Counted from the stretch's first letter, positions 7,549-19,182 are shown. The stretch is DNA of 64,000 bases from an uncultured Collinsella sp. (GCA_900754525.1 CAAEDE010000004.1:27414-91413); one strand, 5' to 3'. Program-made: numbers and translations. Notes: generated by a model not told the origin, from the letters alone.

Positions 7549-8098
7549 TTACGAGCGCGAGAGCGAAATGGTCGCCTTCAGTGGGTTTTTGAACGCAGAG
7601 CGCCAGCGCATCCTGGCGGCCGCGACACCTGAGCGCCGCGCGCAGATGGAGGCTGCAGAGGAATCTCGTGCGGTCTATCGCACGTGGAATGCGGTGTGCT
7701 CGGGCACGCGCGAGGGGCGGCATGTGACGGGTCTGCGCTACCTGCCCGAGTCCAATGAGCTGCTGGTATATCTCGACTCGCCCTCGTGGACGCAGGAAAT
7801 GACGCTGTTGCGCGAGATCATCCGCGCGCGTATGGAGCGCGCCGGTGCGCATGTGGACGGCCTGGTGTTCAAAACCACCGCGCCCGGTCACACGCCACCC
7901 GCCGCCAAGGAGCGCCTGCGCCCGGCGACGACCGAGCGCCCGCCGGCCCCGCACGCCGACCTCAGTGAGGCCGAGCGCACCGAGATCGAGCGCCAAGTGG
8001 CACCCATCGAGGACCAAAAACTGCGCGAGGCCCTCGAGAACGCCATGAGAGCCAGTGCCGAGTGGGCCAAGGGCGTGCAAAGCAAAAAAGAGCCTTAA
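7535..8098 (+). CDS. DUF721/DciA-like replicative helicase-associated protein
   Basis: A 187-residue protein in the slot between recF and gyrB where actinobacteria carry the DUF721 gene (dciA, a DnaB helicase loader/operator). Residues about 40-100 show the DUF721 pattern: a tryptophan-containing helix (VYRTWNAVCSG), RYLPESNELLVYLDSPSWTQEMTLLREIIRARM, then a basic/Pro linker and a charged helix. The GTG start at 7535 overlaps the recF stop; an ATG at 7568 is an alternative. No dnaC/dnaI-type loader was seen in the window, which is consistent with DciA serving DnaB (21941). Family assignment rests on pattern and position. Confidence 0.75.
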   Translation: MRRANYERESEMVAFSGFLNAERQRILAAATPERRAQMEAAEESRAVYRTWNAVCSGTREGRHVTGLRYLPESNELLVYLDSPSWTQEMTLLREIIRARMERAGAHVDGLVFKTTAPGHTPPAAKERLRPATTERPPAPHADLSEAERTEIERQVAPIEDQKLREALENAMRASAEWAKGVQSKKEP

Positions 8099-8125
8099 AT
8101 CGCATCTGGTGGCCTTGTAGAGCCA

Positions 8126-8154
8126 AATACCCTCGTTCCCGAGGGTATTTTTTT
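8126..8154 (+). terminator. Rho-independent terminator after dciA-like gene
   Basis: A perfect 10-bp stem AATACCCTCG / CGAGGGTATT with a TTCC loop is followed by a T-run. It ends the dnaN-recF-dciA unit before gyrB. Confidence 0.9.
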
Positions 8155-8161
8155 ACGATAA

Positions 8162-10234
<2,073 letters not shown>

Positions 10235-10245
10235 GAGGAGGTAAC

Positions 10246-12987
10246 GTGGCAGACGATATCAACAATAACGAGGGTATGGACGAGGCCAGCGACGCCGGTA
10301 TGCCCGATGATCTGAAGCGCCTGCTTGCCCGTGCTGAGCAGGGCGAGGACGGCGACCCGGACGCCTACAACCCCGATGCCGATGATGATGAGGAAGAAGA
10401 CGACGACGGCGAGCTCGAGGAGAGCTTTGGCGAAGTCGACCGTGGCGCCTCGGCCGGCGAGGATGTCAACGGCGGTCAGCTCCAGATTTCGGAGTTTGGC
10501 CGCGAGATGAAGCAGTCGTTCATCGAGTATTCGATGTCGGTCATCACGGCGCGCGCCTTGCCGGACGTGCGCGATGGCTTAAAGCCGGTGCACCGCCGCA
10601 TCCTGTACGCGATGAACGAGAGCGGCATCTACCCCAACCGCCCACACAAGAAGTCGGCCTGGACGGTCGGCGAAGTTATCGGTAAGTACCATCCGCACGG
10701 CGATTCCGCGGTCTATGAGGCCATGGTCCGTCTGGCGCAGTGGTTCTCCATGCGTACGCCGCTCATCGACGGCCACGGCAACTTTGGCAACATCGACGGC
10801 GACGGCGCGGCAGCCATGCGTTACACCGAGAGTCGCCTGGCCAAGCCCGCCATGGAACTGCTGCGTGACTTGCAGAAGGATACCGTCGACTGGCAGCCCA
10901 ACTACGACGAATCGCTCGCCGAGCCCGTGGCGCTGCCTGCGCGCTTCCCCAACCTGCTGGTCAACGGCAGCCAGGGCATCGCCGTCGGCATGGCCACCAA
11001 CATCGCCCCGCACAACCTCACCGAGGCGATCGAGGCCACCTGCTACCTGATCGACAACCCCGACGCCACCGTCGACGAGCTCATGCAGATCATGCCCGGT
11101 CCGGACTTCCCCACCGGCGCCATCATCATGGGCAGCGCCGGCATTAAGCAGAGCTACGAGACCGGCCGCGGCTCCATTACCGTGCGTGCCAAGGCGCATG
11201 TGGAGTCCACCAAGACCGGCCGCAGCCGCCTGGTCTTTACCGAGATTCCCTACATGGTCAACAAGGGCACCCTGCAGGAGAAGATCGCCCAGCTCGTCAA
11301 CGACAAGCGCATCGAGGGCATCTCGGACATGCGCGATGAGTCCAACCAGAAGGGCATCCGCCTGGTCATCGAGCTCAAGAAGGGTGTTATCCCACAGGTC
11401 GTGCTCAACAACCTGTACAAGTACACCTCGCTGCAGACGACCTTTGGCGCCAACAACCTGGCGCTCGTCAACGGCGTGCCCAAATGCCTGAGTCTGCGCG
11501 AGATGCTGCAGCACTACATTGACCACCAGGTCGACGTAGTCACCCGCCGCACCCGCTTCGACCTTAAGAAGGCCCAGGCCCGCGCGCATATCCTTGAGGG
11601 CTACTTGATGGCTCTCGACCATATCGACGAGGTCATTAGCATCATCCGCTCCTCGCAGACCGACTCCGAGGCCAGCAGTCGCTTGATCGAGCGCTTTGGC
11701 TTTACGCCCGAGCAGACCACGGCCATCCTCGAGATGAAGCTGCGCCGCCTGACCGGCCTGGAGCGCGACAAGATTCAGGAAGAGTTGGACGGCCTGCGTC
11801 GCGCCATTGCCTACTATGAGGACCTGCTGGCGCATGGGGAGAAGATCCTGGGCGTCATCAAGGAGGAGATGCGCGAGATCTCCAGGAAGTTCGGCGACAA
11901 ACGCCGCACCGAGATCAGCCAGGTTGAGAAGGACCTGGATGTCGAGGACCTCATCGCCGACGAGGATATGGTCGTGACCATCACCCACACCGGCTACGTT
12001 AAGCGTATCCCGGTGGCTGCCTACCGTGCCCAGAAGCGCGGTGGCAAGGGCGTGTCGGGCGTCAACCTCAAAGAGGATGACGTTATCGACGAGATGTTTA
12101 TTGCGTCCACGCACGAGTACGTGCTGTTCTTCTCGAGCAAGGGCAAGGTCTATCGCCTGAAGGTACACGAGCTGCCGGTGGGTACGCGTCAGGCCCGCGG
12201 CACCGCGATTGTCAACCTGCTGCCCTTCGAGGAGGGCGAGAAGATCGCGAGCGTCATCAGCTGCCGCGAGTTCCCTGCCGACGAGTACCTAATGTTTGCC
12301 ACCAAGAGCGGCATGGTCAAGAAGACCGTGATGAGCGCTTACGATCGTAGCCGCCGTGATGGCCTGATCGCTATCAATCTGCGTGACGACGACGCACTGC
12401 TGAACGTGCGCCGCGTGCGCGAGGGCGACAAGATTATCCTGGCCACCACCGCGGGCAAGGCGATCATGTTCTCCGAGGAGCAGGTGCGCGCCACCGGCCG
12501 CGATACCAGCGGCGTTCGCGGTATCGGTATGAAGGACGGCGTGAGCGTTCTGGGCATGGAAGTCACTAACGGCAACGGCGATCTGTTCGTCATCACCGAG
12601 CGCGGCTACGGCAAGCGTACGCCGGTCGCGGACTACCCGGAACAGAATCGTGGCGGTCAGGGCGTCTACACTATCCAGATGACCGAGCGTAAGGGTAACC
12701 TCGCGGCCATGAAGACGGTGGGCCCGCAGCACGAGCTGTTCATCGTGACGGAGGGCGCGACGGTCATTCGCGTCAAGACCGACGAGATCAGCCAGACTGG
12801 CCGCGCCACCCAGGGCGTCAAGATGATGACCGTCGACGACAATGACCGCATCTGCGCCGTAGCCCGCATGACGGCCGCCAAAGAGAAGCCCGAAGGCGAA
12901 GCCACAGAAAACGGCTCTGCCCCCGAAGAAACCCCTGTCGATCTAGGCGACGGCAACGACATGCCAGAAGATCTCCTAGACGAATAA
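10246..12987 (+). CDS. gyrA: DNA gyrase subunit A with acidic N-terminal extension
   Basis: The DNA-cleaving and DNA-wrapping subunit of gyrase. The catalytic tyrosine is in [12 protein letters not shown] (Y193). The quinolone-region motif [12 protein letters not shown] keeps the usual serine (residue 154) and has Glu where E. coli has Asp87. The C-terminal beta-pinwheel has a GyrA-box variant QKRGGKG. The protein is 913 residues. The conserved start ([17 protein letters not shown]) appears only after about 80 residues of an acidic extension including a [14 protein letters not shown] run, which most GyrA proteins lack. The GTG start follows GAGGAGG. It forms an operon with gyrB. Confidence 0.97.
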   Translation: MADDINNNEGMDEASDAGMPDDLKRLLARAEQGEDGDPDAYNPDADDDEEEDDDGELEESFGEVDRGASAGEDVNGGQLQISEFGREMKQSFIEYSMSVITARALPDVRDGLKPVHRRILYAMNESGIYPNRPHKKSAWTVGEVIGKYHPHGDSAVYEAMVRLAQWFSMRTPLIDGHGNFGNIDGDGAAAMRYTESRLAKPAMELLRDLQKDTVDWQPNYDESLAEPVALPARFPNLLVNGSQGIAVGMATNIAPHNLTEAIEATCYLIDNPDATVDELMQIMPGPDFPTGAIIMGSAGIKQSYETGRGSITVRAKAHVESTKTGRSRLVFTEIPYMVNKGTLQEKIAQLVNDKRIEGISDMRDESNQKGIRLVIELKKGVIPQVVLNNLYKYTSLQTTFGANNLALVNGVPKCLSLREMLQHYIDHQVDVVTRRTRFDLKKAQARAHILEGYLMALDHIDEVISIIRSSQTDSEASSRLIERFGFTPEQTTAILEMKLRRLTGLERDKIQEELDGLRRAIAYYEDLLAHGEKILGVIKEEMREISRKFGDKRRTEISQVEKDLDVEDLIADEDMVVTITHTGYVKRIPVAAYRAQKRGGKGVSGVNLKEDDVIDEMFIASTHEYVLFFSSKGKVYRLKVHELPVGTRQARGTAIVNLLPFEEGEKIASVISCREFPADEYLMFATKSGMVKKTVMSAYDRSRRDGLIAINLRDDDALLNVRRVREGDKIILATTAGKAIMFSEEQVRATGRDTSGVRGIGMKDGVSVLGMEVTNGNGDLFVITERGYGKRTPVADYPEQNRGGQGVYTIQMTERKGNLAAMKTVGPQHELFIVTEGATVIRVKTDEISQTGRATQGVKMMTVDDNDRICAVARMTAAKEKPEGEATENGSAPEETPVDLGDGNDMPEDLLDE

Positions 12988-13027
12988 GAGACCCTAGCTG
13001 GTAAAAATTATCAGACCCCATATATCG

Positions 13028-13060
13028 GCGGTCGGCGCACTGCGCGCCGGCCGCTTTTTT
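13028..13060 (+). terminator. Rho-independent terminator after gyrA
   Basis: The stem GCGGTCGGCGC / GCGCCGGCCGC (13028-13038 with 13044-13054) is followed by six T. The T-run is also the outer edge of the long palindrome described at 13054-13240. Confidence 0.85.
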
Positions 13061-13240
13061 GAAAATCTTTGAACCCCACGTCGGCCCCGGCTGCCCGGCG
13101 GCATGCGAAGTCGATCGCGAGTTCCGCACGAGCCGGAGAGCGCTTAATGTGCTCTCCGTGCGAGCAGGACTGTCCGAGCAGGCGACTTCGCATGCCGCCG
13201 GGCAGCCGGGACGAACACCCTTCAAAGATTTTCAAAAAAG
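13054..13240. repeat. 187-bp nested palindrome (element A)
   Basis: Perfect 20-bp outer arms (13054-13073 with 13221-13240) and perfect 28-bp inner arms (13086-13113 with 13183-13210) enclose a 69-nt loop. The loop has its own stem, CGGAGAGC/GCTCTCCG (13134-13141 with 13151-13158). It fills the gap between the gyrA terminator and the tRNA-Ile promoter. Its loop contains sequence like that of the palindromes at 34.7 and 34.9 kb (CTCCG, TGC, AGCAG blocks). Confidence 0.9.
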
Positions 13241-13243
13241 TTG

Positions 13244-13273
13244 TTGACGCGCGCGTAACGACTCGTCTAATAT
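13244..13273 (+). promoter_or_regulatory. Promoter of tRNA-Ile
   Basis: TTGACG (13244-13249), an 18-bp spacer and TAATAT (13268-13273) lie 14 bp before the tRNA. Confidence 0.8.
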
Positions 13274-13287
13274 ATCCCTTGCGCGAT

Positions 13288-13364
13288 GGACCTGTAGCTC
13301 AGTTGGTTAGAGCGTCCGGCTGATAACCGGGAGGTCACAAGTTCGAATCTTGTCAGGTCCACCA
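13288..13364 (+). tRNA. tRNA-Ile (GAT)
   Basis: A 77-nt cloverleaf with acceptor GGACCTG/CAGGTCC, D-arm TAGCTCAGTTGGTTAGAGC, anticodon loop CTGATAA (GAT), T-arm GTTCGAATC and an encoded CCA. It is a stand-alone gene with its own promoter and terminator. Confidence 0.97.
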
Positions 13365-13378
13365 TCAAAACTGTGAAG

Positions 13379-13409
13379 AGCCCTGGGGCATTGCCTCGGG
13401 GCTTTTTTC
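13379..13409 (+). terminator. Terminator of tRNA-Ile
   Basis: The stem AGCCCTGGGGC / GCCTCGGGGCT with a 4-nt loop is followed by six T. Confidence 0.85.
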
Positions 13410-13523
13410 TTGTCTGCGATAAATCTCATTTTGGTTTTGTGTGCTGTGCGAAAGATTGGGTAGTATAGCTATTCAATGCGGTGGAGCTGCCGCGTGTTAA
13501 CCGCTACGTACCGGAGGTGTTCC

Positions 13524-14024
13524 ATGGTTCGTGTCGACATAGAGACTATCGTCATGGCCGCCGGTCCCGTGCCATCGCTTATCGTGCTTCGCGAGCGCTG
13601 CAGCAAATCGGACTCGCCCGCGCCACTGCGTTCTCTTTCCATTCAGACTGGTTCGTTTGAGGCTGCTGCCATTAGCCGTGGCATCGATAGCGGCCGCGCC
13701 GAGCGCCCGATTACCCATGACCTGTTGCTCGATACTGTTGGCGCCCTGGGCGCCAAGCTCGAGCGCATCGAGATCGTTCGCGCCGAGCCGCCGGTGTTCT
13801 ACGCGACGATCGTCGTACTGGCCGATGGTGACGAGCGCAAGATCGATGCCCGTCCCAGTGATGCCATTGCCCTTGCCGTGCGCAGCAATGCCCCCATGTT
13901 TGTGGAGGACGACATCATGAATCGCCTGGGCACCGTTTCTGCCCATGCCGAGGAAGTTGACGACGAGCAAGAGTTCGAGAAGTTCGACGAGTTCGTCCAT
14001 ACGCTCTCCCCCGATGACTTCTAA
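13524..14024 (+). CDS. Bifunctional nuclease (BFN/DUF151) family protein
   Basis: A 166-residue protein of the BFN/DUF151 family, linked to DNase/RNase activity in plants and in Thermotoga-type proteins; its bacterial role is not well defined. Family motifs are visible: RSLSIQTGSFEAAAISRGID, then RPITHDLLLDTVGALGAKLERIEI, FYATIVVLADGDERKIDARPSDAIALAVRSNAPMFVEDDIM. The DARPSDAIALA block is diagnostic. An acidic tail (DDEQEFEKFDEF) follows. The ATG at 13524 follows GGAGG; a longer in-frame start at 13476 lacks a ribosome-binding site. The next gene begins directly after the stop. Confidence 0.9.
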   Translation: MVRVDIETIVMAAGPVPSLIVLRERCSKSDSPAPLRSLSIQTGSFEAAAISRGIDSGRAERPITHDLLLDTVGALGAKLERIEIVRAEPPVFYATIVVLADGDERKIDARPSDAIALAVRSNAPMFVEDDIMNRLGTVSAHAEEVDDEQEFEKFDEFVHTLSPDDF

Positions 14025-14414
14025 ATGCGGGGCGGCCAGGATGTGGAGCGTTCGCTGATGACCGGCGGTATGTCGGCTGAGGCAGCGGCCATTGCGCGCG
14101 AGGCCCAGATGCGCTCGGAGGCTTCTGAGGCGGCTCGCATTGCCTATGTGACGCAGGCCCGCACGCTTCGCGAACGCCGCGGCTCGTTTATCAAGATGGT
14201 TGTCGTCTCCGCCCTTGTCGCGGCAATCTGCTCGCGCCTTCGTGGTACAGTTGGTGCGCTTGGGTTTTCGATCTCTACGGGCCTGGTGATCTGGGGCGTG
14301 GTCGATGCGGTCATGCTGACCAGTCAGATCAAGGTGCTCGACAAGCGCGCGATGGATATGATGCGCACCCGCGACGCTGCCGCTAAGATCGCCGCCGAGG
14401 CACAGGAACTGTAA
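14025..14414 (+). CDS. Small membrane protein of unknown function
   Basis: A 129-residue protein with no family I recognise. An N-terminal Ala/Glu/Arg-rich stretch (about 15-52) could form a helix or coiled coil. Two hydrophobic segments follow (about 57-72, MVVVSALVAAICSRL, and 78-97, LGFSISTGLVIWGVVDAVML), then a charged C-terminal helix. The first ATG abuts the upstream stop with no ribosome-binding site; ATGs at 14058 and 14070 are alternatives. It lies between the bifunctional nuclease and another unknown gene, probably in one transcript. Confidence 0.65.
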   Translation: MRGGQDVERSLMTGGMSAEAAAIAREAQMRSEASEAARIAYVTQARTLRERRGSFIKMVVVSALVAAICSRLRGTVGALGFSISTGLVIWGVVDAVMLTSQIKVLDKRAMDMMRTRDAAAKIAAEAQEL

Positions 14415-14444
14415 TGACGCCAGACTCGATGGGAAGGTCTAAAG

Positions 14445-14894
14445 ATGGCACAGGATATGCAGGACGCCGGTAACGTCTCCGCCGAGCTCGACGCCATGGT
14501 GTGCGATCTGATCGGCGCGTTCTTGGACGACCTTGCCGCCGGCGAAAACCCCGGCGTGGTCGTGGCAATTGAGGACGCCGCTTCCAACCGATATCTGGCG
14601 GCGCTCGACGAGGACGGCGAAGAGGCATGCCTGGAGGCGGCCACCAACTTTATCTCCGAGCACAAGATGGGTCTTAAGGACGAGGGCCTGGGCCGTATCG
14701 CCCGCTATGCCATCGGCTATACCGGCTGCGTCGAGATTGACGGCGGCTACCACGACGCCTTGCTCGTGAGCTTTTTCGAGACGACGCTCGAGAGCGGTTT
14801 TTCGGCATACGTACTGTACGAGGGTGTGGGCGCCGGCGATGGTTTTATGTGGAGCGACCCTGAACCTGCAGGTGAGGAAACCCCTCTTATCTAA
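14445..14894 (+). CDS. Conserved-looking soluble protein of unknown function
   Basis: A 149-residue acidic, soluble protein with no signal peptide or membrane segment. The middle (SEHKMGLKDEGLGRIARYAIGYTGCVEIDGGYHDALLVSFFE) reads as a compact alpha/beta fold, but I cannot name a family. It follows the small membrane protein by 30 bp and precedes typA by 117 bp. Codon use and GC content match its neighbours, so the coding call is good although the function is unknown. Confidence 0.7.
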   Translation: MAQDMQDAGNVSAELDAMVCDLIGAFLDDLAAGENPGVVVAIEDAASNRYLAALDEDGEEACLEAATNFISEHKMGLKDEGLGRIARYAIGYTGCVEIDGGYHDALLVSFFETTLESGFSAYVLYEGVGAGDGFMWSDPEPAGEETPLI

Positions 14895-15011
14895 AATCGC
14901 TAAAATAAACGAGTTTTCGGTAAAAGGCTCAATATTCCCGCCGAGCGTTGTGTTGCTGGGCGGGTCGCATACGCGTGCCGTTTGTATATAGATAGAAGAT
15001 AGGGGAACTAC

Positions 15012-16850
15012 ATGCGCGTAGACAATCTGAGGAACATCGCCATCATCGCTCACGTCGACCACGGCAAGACGACGATGGTCGACAAGCTCCTGCGTGCCAC
15101 GGACGCCTTCCGTGCCAACCAGCAGGTCGAGGACCGCGTCCTGGATTCCAACGACCAGGAGCGCGAGCGCGGCATTACGATTCTCGCCAAGAACATCTCT
15201 ATCGAGTACAAGGACGTTAAGATCAACGTCATCGACACTCCGGGCCACGCCGACTTTGGCGGCGAGGTCGAGCGCGTACTGCGTATGGCCGACGGCGCCC
15301 TGCTGCTGGTCGACGCCTTTGAGGGCCCCATGCCCCAGACCCGCTTCGTGCTGCGTCACGCTATCGACACCGGCCTCAAGATCATGATCGTCATCAACAA
15401 GATCGACCGTCCGGGTGCTAACCCCGAGAAGGCCTACAACGACTGCCTCGACCTTATGGCCGACCTGGGCGCCACCGACGACCAGCTTGAGTTCGCCATG
15501 GAGCACGTGGTCTACGCCAGCGCCATGAATGGCTTTGCCCGTCTTGATCCCAACGACGGCAACATGGACATGTATCCGCTGCTCGATATGATCATCGACG
15601 ACATGCCCGCGCCCGAGGTTGACGAGAACGCCCCGCTGGCCATGCAGTGCGTGACCATCGACCACTCCAACTTTGTCGGGCGCATCGGCATCGGCCGCGT
15701 GTACTCCGGCACCATCCACCAGGGCGACCAGATCCTGGTTGTCAAGAACGACGGCTCCAGCGCCACCGCTACCGTCAAGCAGCTCTTTACCTTCGACTAC
15801 CTGGGCCGCACTGAGTGCCAGGAAGTCGGCGCCGGCGACATCGCTGCCGTCGTGGGCATCGACCGCACCGATATCGGCGATGTCTACACCGATCCCGAGA
15901 GCCCCGTCGAGCTCGAGCCCATCGAGATCGACCCGCCGACCCTGTCCATCGTCTTTGAGGCTTCGACCTCCCCGCTCGTCGGCCGCGACGGCGACATCGT
16001 GGGTGCCCGTCAGCTCAAGGAGCGCCTGTTCAACGAGGCCGAGAACAACGTGACCATGAAGATCGAGGAGCTCGAGGACAAGAGCGGCGTCGAGGTCTCG
16101 GGCCGCGGCATCCTGCACCTGTCCGTCCTGATGGAGTCCATGCGCCGCGAGGGCTTTGAGTTCCAGGTCGGCCGTCCCCGCGTTCTGTTTAAGAAGGACG
16201 AGAACGGCAACAAGATGGAGCCTGTTGAGCAGGCCGTCGTCGAGTGCCCAGACGAGTACTCGGGCAAGGTCGTTGAGGTCTTCGGTACCTCCGGCGGCAT
16301 CATGACGAGCATGGACACCTCGGGCATCGTGACGCACCTCGAGTTCAAGATCCCGACGCGCGGCATCATGGGCCTTAAGAACCGCATCATGAACGTCACC
16401 CACGGCGAGGGCGTGTTCTACCACACCTTCCTGGAGTATGGTCCTTATGCCGGAGAGATCGGTAACCGTCAGAACGGCGCCATGATCTCCATGACCACCG
16501 AGAAGGCCGTTGCCTACGCTCTGGGTACGCTGCAGGAGCGCGGTCAGCTGTTTGTTGAGCCGGGCACCGAGTGCTATGAGGGCATGATCGTGGGCGAGCG
16601 CAGCAAGGCTGGCGACATGGTCGTCAACATCGCCCGTACCAAGAACCTGGGCAACCAGCGTTCCTCGACCTCCGATATCTCCGTGCAGCTGGTGCCGCCC
16701 CGCACCTTCTCGCTGGAGGAGGCGCTGGAGTATATCGCCGACGACGAGCTGGTCGAGATCACTCCCAAGAACATCCGCCTGCGCAAGCGTCTGCTCAACG
16801 CCACCGACCGCAAGAAGGCTGCCGTCCGCGCCGGCCAGGTCAACAAATAA
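15012..16850 (+). CDS. typA: Ribosome-associated GTPase TypA/BipA
   Basis: A 612-residue translational GTPase that binds 70S ribosomes and supports ribosome assembly and growth under stress. The G1 motif AHVDHGKTT (13-21), switch [11 protein letters not shown]4 NKID and the lineage-typical [18 protein letters not shown] are all present. EF-G-like domains III and V and the TypA C-terminal domain ([42 protein letters not shown]) complete the normal length. It has a separate leader (14895-15011) and a strong terminator. Confidence 0.97.
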   Translation: MRVDNLRNIAIIAHVDHGKTTMVDKLLRATDAFRANQQVEDRVLDSNDQERERGITILAKNISIEYKDVKINVIDTPGHADFGGEVERVLRMADGALLLVDAFEGPMPQTRFVLRHAIDTGLKIMIVINKIDRPGANPEKAYNDCLDLMADLGATDDQLEFAMEHVVYASAMNGFARLDPNDGNMDMYPLLDMIIDDMPAPEVDENAPLAMQCVTIDHSNFVGRIGIGRVYSGTIHQGDQILVVKNDGSSATATVKQLFTFDYLGRTECQEVGAGDIAAVVGIDRTDIGDVYTDPESPVELEPIEIDPPTLSIVFEASTSPLVGRDGDIVGARQLKERLFNEAENNVTMKIEELEDKSGVEVSGRGILHLSVLMESMRREGFEFQVGRPRVLFKKDENGNKMEPVEQAVVECPDEYSGKVVEVFGTSGGIMTSMDTSGIVTHLEFKIPTRGIMGLKNRIMNVTHGEGVFYHTFLEYGPYAGEIGNRQNGAMISMTTEKAVAYALGTLQERGQLFVEPGTECYEGMIVGERSKAGDMVVNIARTKNLGNQRSSTSDISVQLVPPRTFSLEEALEYIADDELVEITPKNIRLRKRLLNATDRKKAAVRAGQVNK

Positions 16851-16877
16851 GCGCTGGGGCTTATAACCGCCAATAAG

Positions 16878-16914
16878 AAAGGGCGTCGACCGCAATGGTC
16901 GGCGCCCTTTTTGG
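16878..16914 (+). terminator. Terminator of typA
   Basis: The stem AAAGGGCGTCGACC / GGTCGGCGCCCTTT with a short loop runs into a T-run at 16908-16912. Confidence 0.9.
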
Positions 16915-16931
16915 TGCACAGGGATTGAGTT

Positions 16932-16974
16932 GGTCTGCACCACCACAAAGGTGCCCGTCCCCTTTGCGGGTGGA
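16932..16974. repeat. GGGAC-family palindrome
   Basis: CACCACCACAAAGG pairs loosely with CCTTTGCGGGTGG around a GTGCCCGTCC centre. It closely resembles the element at 48787-48833 and belongs to the set of short intergenic palindromes carrying GTCCC/GGGAC. Confidence 0.6.
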
Positions 16975-16981
16975 TCGACGG

Positions 16982-18127
16982 CTAGGCGGAGGGAAGGCCT
17001 GGCGTGTTGGAGGCCTGCTGCGGCTTGAGGCGGGCGTTGCGCCAGATGATTTGGATAACGTAGCCGAGCATAAAGACAAAGGCCACGCCGCTGATGAAGT
17101 CGCCGATGAGGGGAAGTCCCGTGAGGGCACCTGTGGCGATACCGCCCACGGCGGCCATGGCGTAGCGGTTCTGGTTGTGTCCGACCATGCGGGCGATTGC
17201 GCACCCCGCAAAGGCGCTCGACACCAACGCGATGCCGATAACGCCGCACAAGAGGGCTCCGGCAAGTGACAGGCCGGCGATAGAGATAATCAGCAGCAGG
17301 ACGGCGGGGACGACAGCAATCGTACCAAGAAGACCGCTCACCCACAGTGGCGTGGGGCGCTGGTGGAGCATGCCGGCGGCGCTGGCAGTCGCACGCGGAA
17401 AGACGAGCTCGAGCAGCAGGGCGACAAAGCAGGTCGAGAGCGCCGCGGCCACGATGCCGCCGATGACATCGTTAAGGGTGGAAGTATCTTCGTTCTCGGT
17501 GCGGTCGATCTTGAGCGCGCCGACCTCGGCTCCTGCGGCGCGCTCGGGGTCCTCGGAAACATGTGCGCTCACGGTGCCGGTAATGCGGGCATTCTTGCCC
17601 AAGACGAGCTTATCGGCCCAAACCTCGACATCGCCGTCGACGGTGCCATCGATGGTCACGGTGTCGCCTGCGAGCGCTGCCGACTTGGCGGAGCCGCGCA
17701 GGGCAACCGTCTCGCCCATTGCGTAAAAACAGTTGGCGGTGCTACCAGTGTTGAGCACGACATGCTGACCGACTACCGTCACGCTGCCATCGATTGCAGT
17801 TTTGGAGATATCGATGGTGCGCGCCGCCAGGCGAACGGCGCCGCCTACGGTGCAGTCGCGAATCGACAAGCTCTCGCCGGCCGCGATAATATCGCGGCCG
17901 ATGGAAGCGTCGTCTAGGTTAAGGCTTTGGCCGGCCCAGTACAGGTCGCCTTCGACGCCAGACGGATTTGAGTCAACTTCGGTTGCGAGCACGTTGCCCG
18001 CGGTGTCTGTGCCGGCGAACGACGTCGTGGGAAGCGCGGTCAGCGCAAGTGCAATCAGTGCGAATAGGAGGGCGATGCGGGCCTGCGCTTTACGGCGCTG
18101 GGACGACGGTTCTGGGTTGCAAGGCAT
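16982..18127 (-). CDS. Exported bactofilin-like repeat protein with membrane C-terminus
   Basis: A 381-residue protein. A signal peptide is followed by about 140 residues of short repeats (SIGRDIIAAGESLSIRDCTVGGAVRL, DISKTAIDGSVTVVGQHVVL, TVTIDGTVDGDVEVWADKLVLGKNARITGTV) typical of a beta-helix polymer-forming (bactofilin/DUF-type) domain. Three or four transmembrane segments follow. The topology suggests an extracytoplasmic beta-helix anchored in the membrane; its role is unknown. I chose the ATG at 18127 because GAAGG lies upstream; an earlier frame start at 18175 would run across a perfect palindrome. It is a monocistronic minus-strand gene. Confidence 0.75.
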   Translation of the reverse strand: MPCNPEPSSQRRKAQARIALLFALIALALTALPTTSFAGTDTAGNVLATEVDSNPSGVEGDLYWAGQSLNLDDASIGRDIIAAGESLSIRDCTVGGAVRLAARTIDISKTAIDGSVTVVGQHVVLNTGSTANCFYAMGETVALRGSAKSAALAGDTVTIDGTVDGDVEVWADKLVLGKNARITGTVSAHVSEDPERAAGAEVGALKIDRTENEDTSTLNDVIGGIVAAALSTCFVALLLELVFPRATASAAGMLHQRPTPLWVSGLLGTIAVVPAVLLLIISIAGLSLAGALLCGVIGIALVSSAFAGCAIARMVGHNQNRYAMAAVGGIATGALTGLPLIGDFISGVAFVFMLGYVIQIIWRNARLKPQQASNTPGLPSA

Positions 18128-18139
18128 GGTGAATCCTTC

Positions 18140-18164
18140 GTTAGATACTCGACATGTATCTAAC
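18140..18164. promoter_or_regulatory. Operator-like perfect palindrome
   Basis: GTTAGATAC and GTATCTAAC form perfect 9-bp arms separated by 7 bp, centred about 25 bp upstream of the start of the bactofilin-like gene. The size and position fit a dimeric repressor site over the promoter. No regulator gene adjoins it. Confidence 0.55.
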
Positions 18165-18233
18165 AGGGTACCCAACGCGCGGGCGCTCTAAAAGAACCTC
18201 TCGGTTGCATTTCGAAGGATGAGGCCGCGCAAT

Positions 18234-18923
18234 CTACTTTTTACGGTGCAAAAAGCGTGCGATGTCTTCCTCAGTGGGGCTTTTGATGTCAAAGCGCAGT
18301 GAGAGCCAGCGCAGACCCATGGTCACGACAACGCATACGACCAACGCGACGACATTGCTGACCAAGCCACTCATAACGAGACACACATAGCTTGTCGATC
18401 CGGCGATGGCGGCGATGGCATAAAAGTTAGTACGTTGGAAAATGCCCGGAACCACGCCCATAAAGCCGTCGCGCAACATGCCGCCGCCCACCGCGGTAAA
18501 AAAGCCCATCATGATGCACACCGCCGGTGCAAAGCCGTAGACTAGCGCCTTGTCTGCTCCAGTGGCGGCGTAGATGCCGACCGAGACGATGTCGAGCAGG
18601 GGAATGAGTTTTTCGGGTTTGTCGACGATTGCCGGGAAAATATAGATGATGGCTGCCGTGGCAATGGAAAGTGGGAGCGCCATCGGTTGGTTGAGGATGT
18701 AGACGTTGCCCACCTGCAGCGTCATATCGCGCAAGAGACCGCCGCCCAGACCGCAGACCACCGCGAGCGCGACCGCGCCCACCAGGTCGAGTTTGTGCTC
18801 GCGCGCAACCAGCACACCCGAGATCGATGCAGCGACAACAGCGAACATCTCGAGCCAAAACGGAATAGCGACCATGGCATCCGATGCATGCGAGGTAATG
18901 GTCATAGCGGCGACGACGGGCAA
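18234..18923 (-). CDS. TRIC-type channel / UPF0126 (YicG-like) membrane protein
   Basis: A 229-residue integral membrane protein with about seven hydrophobic segments arranged as two repeats. Each repeat contains the family signature: GGGLLRDMTL in the first half and GGGMLRDGFMG in the second. This is the UPF0126/TRIC fold, described as a trimeric cation channel and, for some members, glycine uptake. The substrate cannot be read from sequence. The apparent start is TTG at 18923 with AGGA upstream; an ATG at 18905 is an alternative. A short basic tail ends the protein. Confidence 0.88.
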   Translation of the reverse strand: MPVVAAMTITSHASDAMVAIPFWLEMFAVVAASISGVLVAREHKLDLVGAVALAVVCGLGGGLLRDMTLQVGNVYILNQPMALPLSIATAAIIYIFPAIVDKPEKLIPLLDIVSVGIYAATGADKALVYGFAPAVCIMMGFFTAVGGGMLRDGFMGVVPGIFQRTNFYAIAAIAGSTSYVCLVMSGLVSNVVALVVCVVVTMGLRWLSLRFDIKSPTEEDIARFLHRKK

Positions 18924-19101
18924 GATGGGGTCCTTTGGATTGTGGGTTTAGACAATGCCCGTACATAGTACATGGTTGGCGGGCGTGGCGACCCTATTGC
19001 TCGGTAAACGGTCGGGACTGGGTACGGTCATAGGTTCCATGTTTGGGGATCCGGGTTGATGCTGAACGCGATGGGGGCGTGGTCGAATAGGAGGGATGTC
19101 C

Positions 19102-19182
19102 AAATTTTGAGCTCCGCTCAAAATTTATCCGGTCGGCTTGCGCCGACCGCGCTGCGCTAAAAACGCGCCACGGGCGCGTTTT
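19102..19182. repeat. Three tandem perfect hairpins
   Basis: Three consecutive perfect stems occur: AAATTTTGAGC/GCTCAAAATTT (19102-19126), GGTCGGC/GCCGACC (19131-19148) and AAAACGCGCC/GGCGCGTTTT (19060 offset +100, i.e. 19160-19182), with 3-4 nt loops. They lie immediately before the inverted tRNA-Ser remnant, and no coding frame covers them convincingly. The rest of 18924-19101 shows nothing I can name. Confidence 0.85.

Noticed and set aside
14439..17345. A 968-codon open frame antisense to typA and its neighbours
   Set aside because: TypA on the other strand is full-length with all motifs. The antisense product has no family features and is a by-product of GC-rich codon use.
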